A stretch of DNA of 36,844 nucleotides from Verrucomicrobiaceae bacterium (lineage in GTDB: Bacteria > Verrucomicrobiota > Verrucomicrobiia > Verrucomicrobiales > DEV007): contig JAAESJ010000365.1 of NCBI GenBank assembly GCA_024229495.1, positions 1-36,844 on the forward strand. Direction: 5' to 3'. A model generated the notes under the pieces. The model saw only the letters and a program-made list of their open reading frames with translations. It did no database searches and had not been told where the DNA came from. Position 1 is the stretch's first letter, and every line of letters begins with the position of its first letter. Shown in pieces: positions 36,170 to 36,844 of the stretch. The translations under genes were made by a program, and so were the position numbers.

Positions 36170-36238
36170 GTGAGGATACTGAGATTATCGATAACGCCCA
36201 TTTGCCAATTGGCGGAAGGAATAGAGGAAGACGAATAA
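36170..36238 (+). CDS. Possible 22-codon leader ORF upstream of rplS
   Basis: A perfect AGGAGG (36157-36162) lies seven bases before GTG 36170. The frame runs 22 codons and ends in tandem TAA TAA (36236-36241), just before the rplS ATG at 36248 and in the same frame as rplS. rplS itself has no strong ribosome binding site at normal spacing (GAGGAA is 18 bases away). The short ORF could therefore load ribosomes and couple into rplS. A perfect 10-bp palindrome (GCCAATTGGC, 36204-36213) lies inside it. The peptide has no recognised similarity, and its translation is unproven. Confidence 0.35.
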   Translation: MRILRLSITPICQLAEGIEEDE

Positions 36239-36247
36239 TAAACTGTT

Positions 36248-36784
36248 ATGGCTACGGACATCATTAAGAAGATTGAGCGCGAGCAAATTAATAAGGATGT
36301 CACCCCTTTTCACGTAGGAGATACGATTAAGGTGCATTGCAGGGTTGTTGAGGGTGGCAAGGAGCGGATCCAGATTTTTTCGGGCATCTGCATTGCACGC
36401 AGGGGGGCATTGGTGAATGAATCATTTACGGTGCGTAAGATCAGCAGTGGTGAGGGTGTTGAGCGAACTTTCCCGCTACATTCACCAAAAATTGCCAAAA
36501 TTGAAATTACCAAGAAGGCAAAGGTCAGGCGAGCGAGATTAAATTACTTGCGTGATCGCCTGGGGAAAAGCGCCACGAATTTGAAAGAACCCTCGGGCAG
36601 AGCAAAGGGAGCTCTTGTAGGTGCCGGCGTGGCTGCTGCAGCCTTGCTTGCTGAGGCTGAACAAAAAGTCTCTGAGGAGGCATCCGCTGCTGAGGAGGCA
36701 CCCGCTGCTGAGGAGGCACCCGCTGCTGAGGAGGCACCCGCTGCTGAGGAGACACCCGCCGAGGACACGGCACACGCCCCGTAA
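36248..36784 (+). CDS. rplS: 50S ribosomal protein L19 with Glu/Ala-rich C-terminal tail
   Basis: L19 sits at the 30S-50S interface. Residues 1-~113 are a normal L19: [56 protein letters not shown] and [19 protein letters not shown]. About 65 extra residues follow: a short Ala-rich helix and a Glu/Ala/Pro repeat. ATG 36248 gives the family start [10 protein letters not shown]. The usual trmD and rpsP partners are not upstream within the window; tRNA-Asp is. The tail stops at TAA 36782-36784, but the same frame continues Glu/Ala-rich to the window end, so the true or ancestral tail may be longer. Confidence 0.95.
   Translation: MATDIIKKIEREQINKDVTPFHVGDTIKVHCRVVEGGKERIQIFSGICIARRGALVNESFTVRKISSGEGVERTFPLHSPKIAKIEITKKAKVRRARLNYLRDRLGKSATNLKEPSGRAKGALVGAGVAAAALLAEAEQKVSEEASAAEEAPAAEEAPAAEEAPAAEETPAEDTAHAP
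36674..36760 (+). repeat. 18-bp tandem repeat in the rplS tail
   Basis: Units of the form GAGGAGGCACCCGCTGCT repeat in frame and encode EEAPAA. The first unit has Ser in place of Pro, three are near-identical, and a last degenerate unit reads EETPA. The unit length keeps the frame, so copy number can change without disrupting L19. Confidence 0.9.
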
Positions 36785-36844
36785 GCGGCCGCCGCCGCGG
36801 AGGAGGTACTCGCCGCGAAGAAGGAACACGCTGCTGAGGAAGCA
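36785..36844 (+). other. In-frame Glu/Ala/Lys-rich continuation after the rplS stop
   Basis: After TAA 36782-36784 the same reading frame remains open for 20 codons to the window edge. It encodes an Ala/Glu/Lys-rich peptide that ends AAEEA, like the repeat before the stop. This looks like a continuation of the tail interrupted by one stop codon, but the window ends before it can be followed. Confidence 0.6.

Noticed and set aside
36525-36829. Antisense open frames opposite the rplS tail
   Set aside because: They are shadows of the Glu/Ala repeat, with no ribosome binding site or recognisable domain.

Overview
The window looks like a chromosomal segment of a Verrucomicrobiota bacterium, or a close PVC relative. 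The assignment is an inference from gene content. It rests on the ribBA-ribH-nusB-ftsY run, a lumazine synthase with the divergent 'HEVLLTDN' form, a secreted cytochrome c/beta-propeller dehydrogenase-like protein, a CotH/lamin-tail protein, a DUF3500 Tat protein, a pseudopilin-like protein with a C-terminal 'ADG' motif, and many exported proteins. No 16S gene is present. Shine-Dalgarno signals are weak for many genes, so several starts rest on homology. No phage, IS element, CRISPR array or other clear mobile element was seen, and no gene-free stretch exceeds 300 bases.

Left part (1-9.8 kb, + strand): the tail of a membrane fusion protein, an RND efflux pump, an MscS channel fused to a cyclic-nucleotide-binding domain, an orphan secretin with a large C-terminal extension, a lipoprotein with a 14-unit 18-bp repeat plus Sel1 repeats, and a small secreted protein. 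Next come a minus-strand cytochrome c/beta-propeller protein, then divergent fabG and pgl.

Centre (14.1-19.3 kb, minus strand): ribBA - ribH - nusB - ftsY - CysJ-like flavoprotein (no FMN domain) - nadD. This is a housekeeping run for flavin and NAD cofactors, transcription antitermination and protein targeting. A very large exported CotH-kinase/lamin-tail protein lies divergent from ribBA.

Right-centre (23.9-28.9 kb, minus strand): a compact unit of DUF3500 protein, truncated aldehyde dehydrogenase, deoB, deoA, and a lipoprotein with a PD-(D/E)XK-like signature whose start overlaps the deoA stop. DeoA and DeoB give a deoxynucleoside-to-deoxyribose-5-phosphate route. The ALDH homologue lacks its catalytic half. 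sppA is divergent and fumC converges on it.

Right end (32.4-36.8 kb): an exported FG-GAP protein, a pseudopilin-like protein, an alkaline-phosphatase-superfamily protein with several substituted metal ligands, tRNA-Asp, a possible 22-codon leader ORF, and rplS (L19). The L19 Glu/Ala tail ends at a TAA, but the same frame stays open and Glu/Ala-rich to the window edge.

No single cluster can be claimed as a new defence or mobile system. The best leads are the metal-site-altered phosphatase-superfamily protein, the deoA-coupled nuclease-like lipoprotein beside the half-ALDH, and the rplS leader ORF and interrupted tail.
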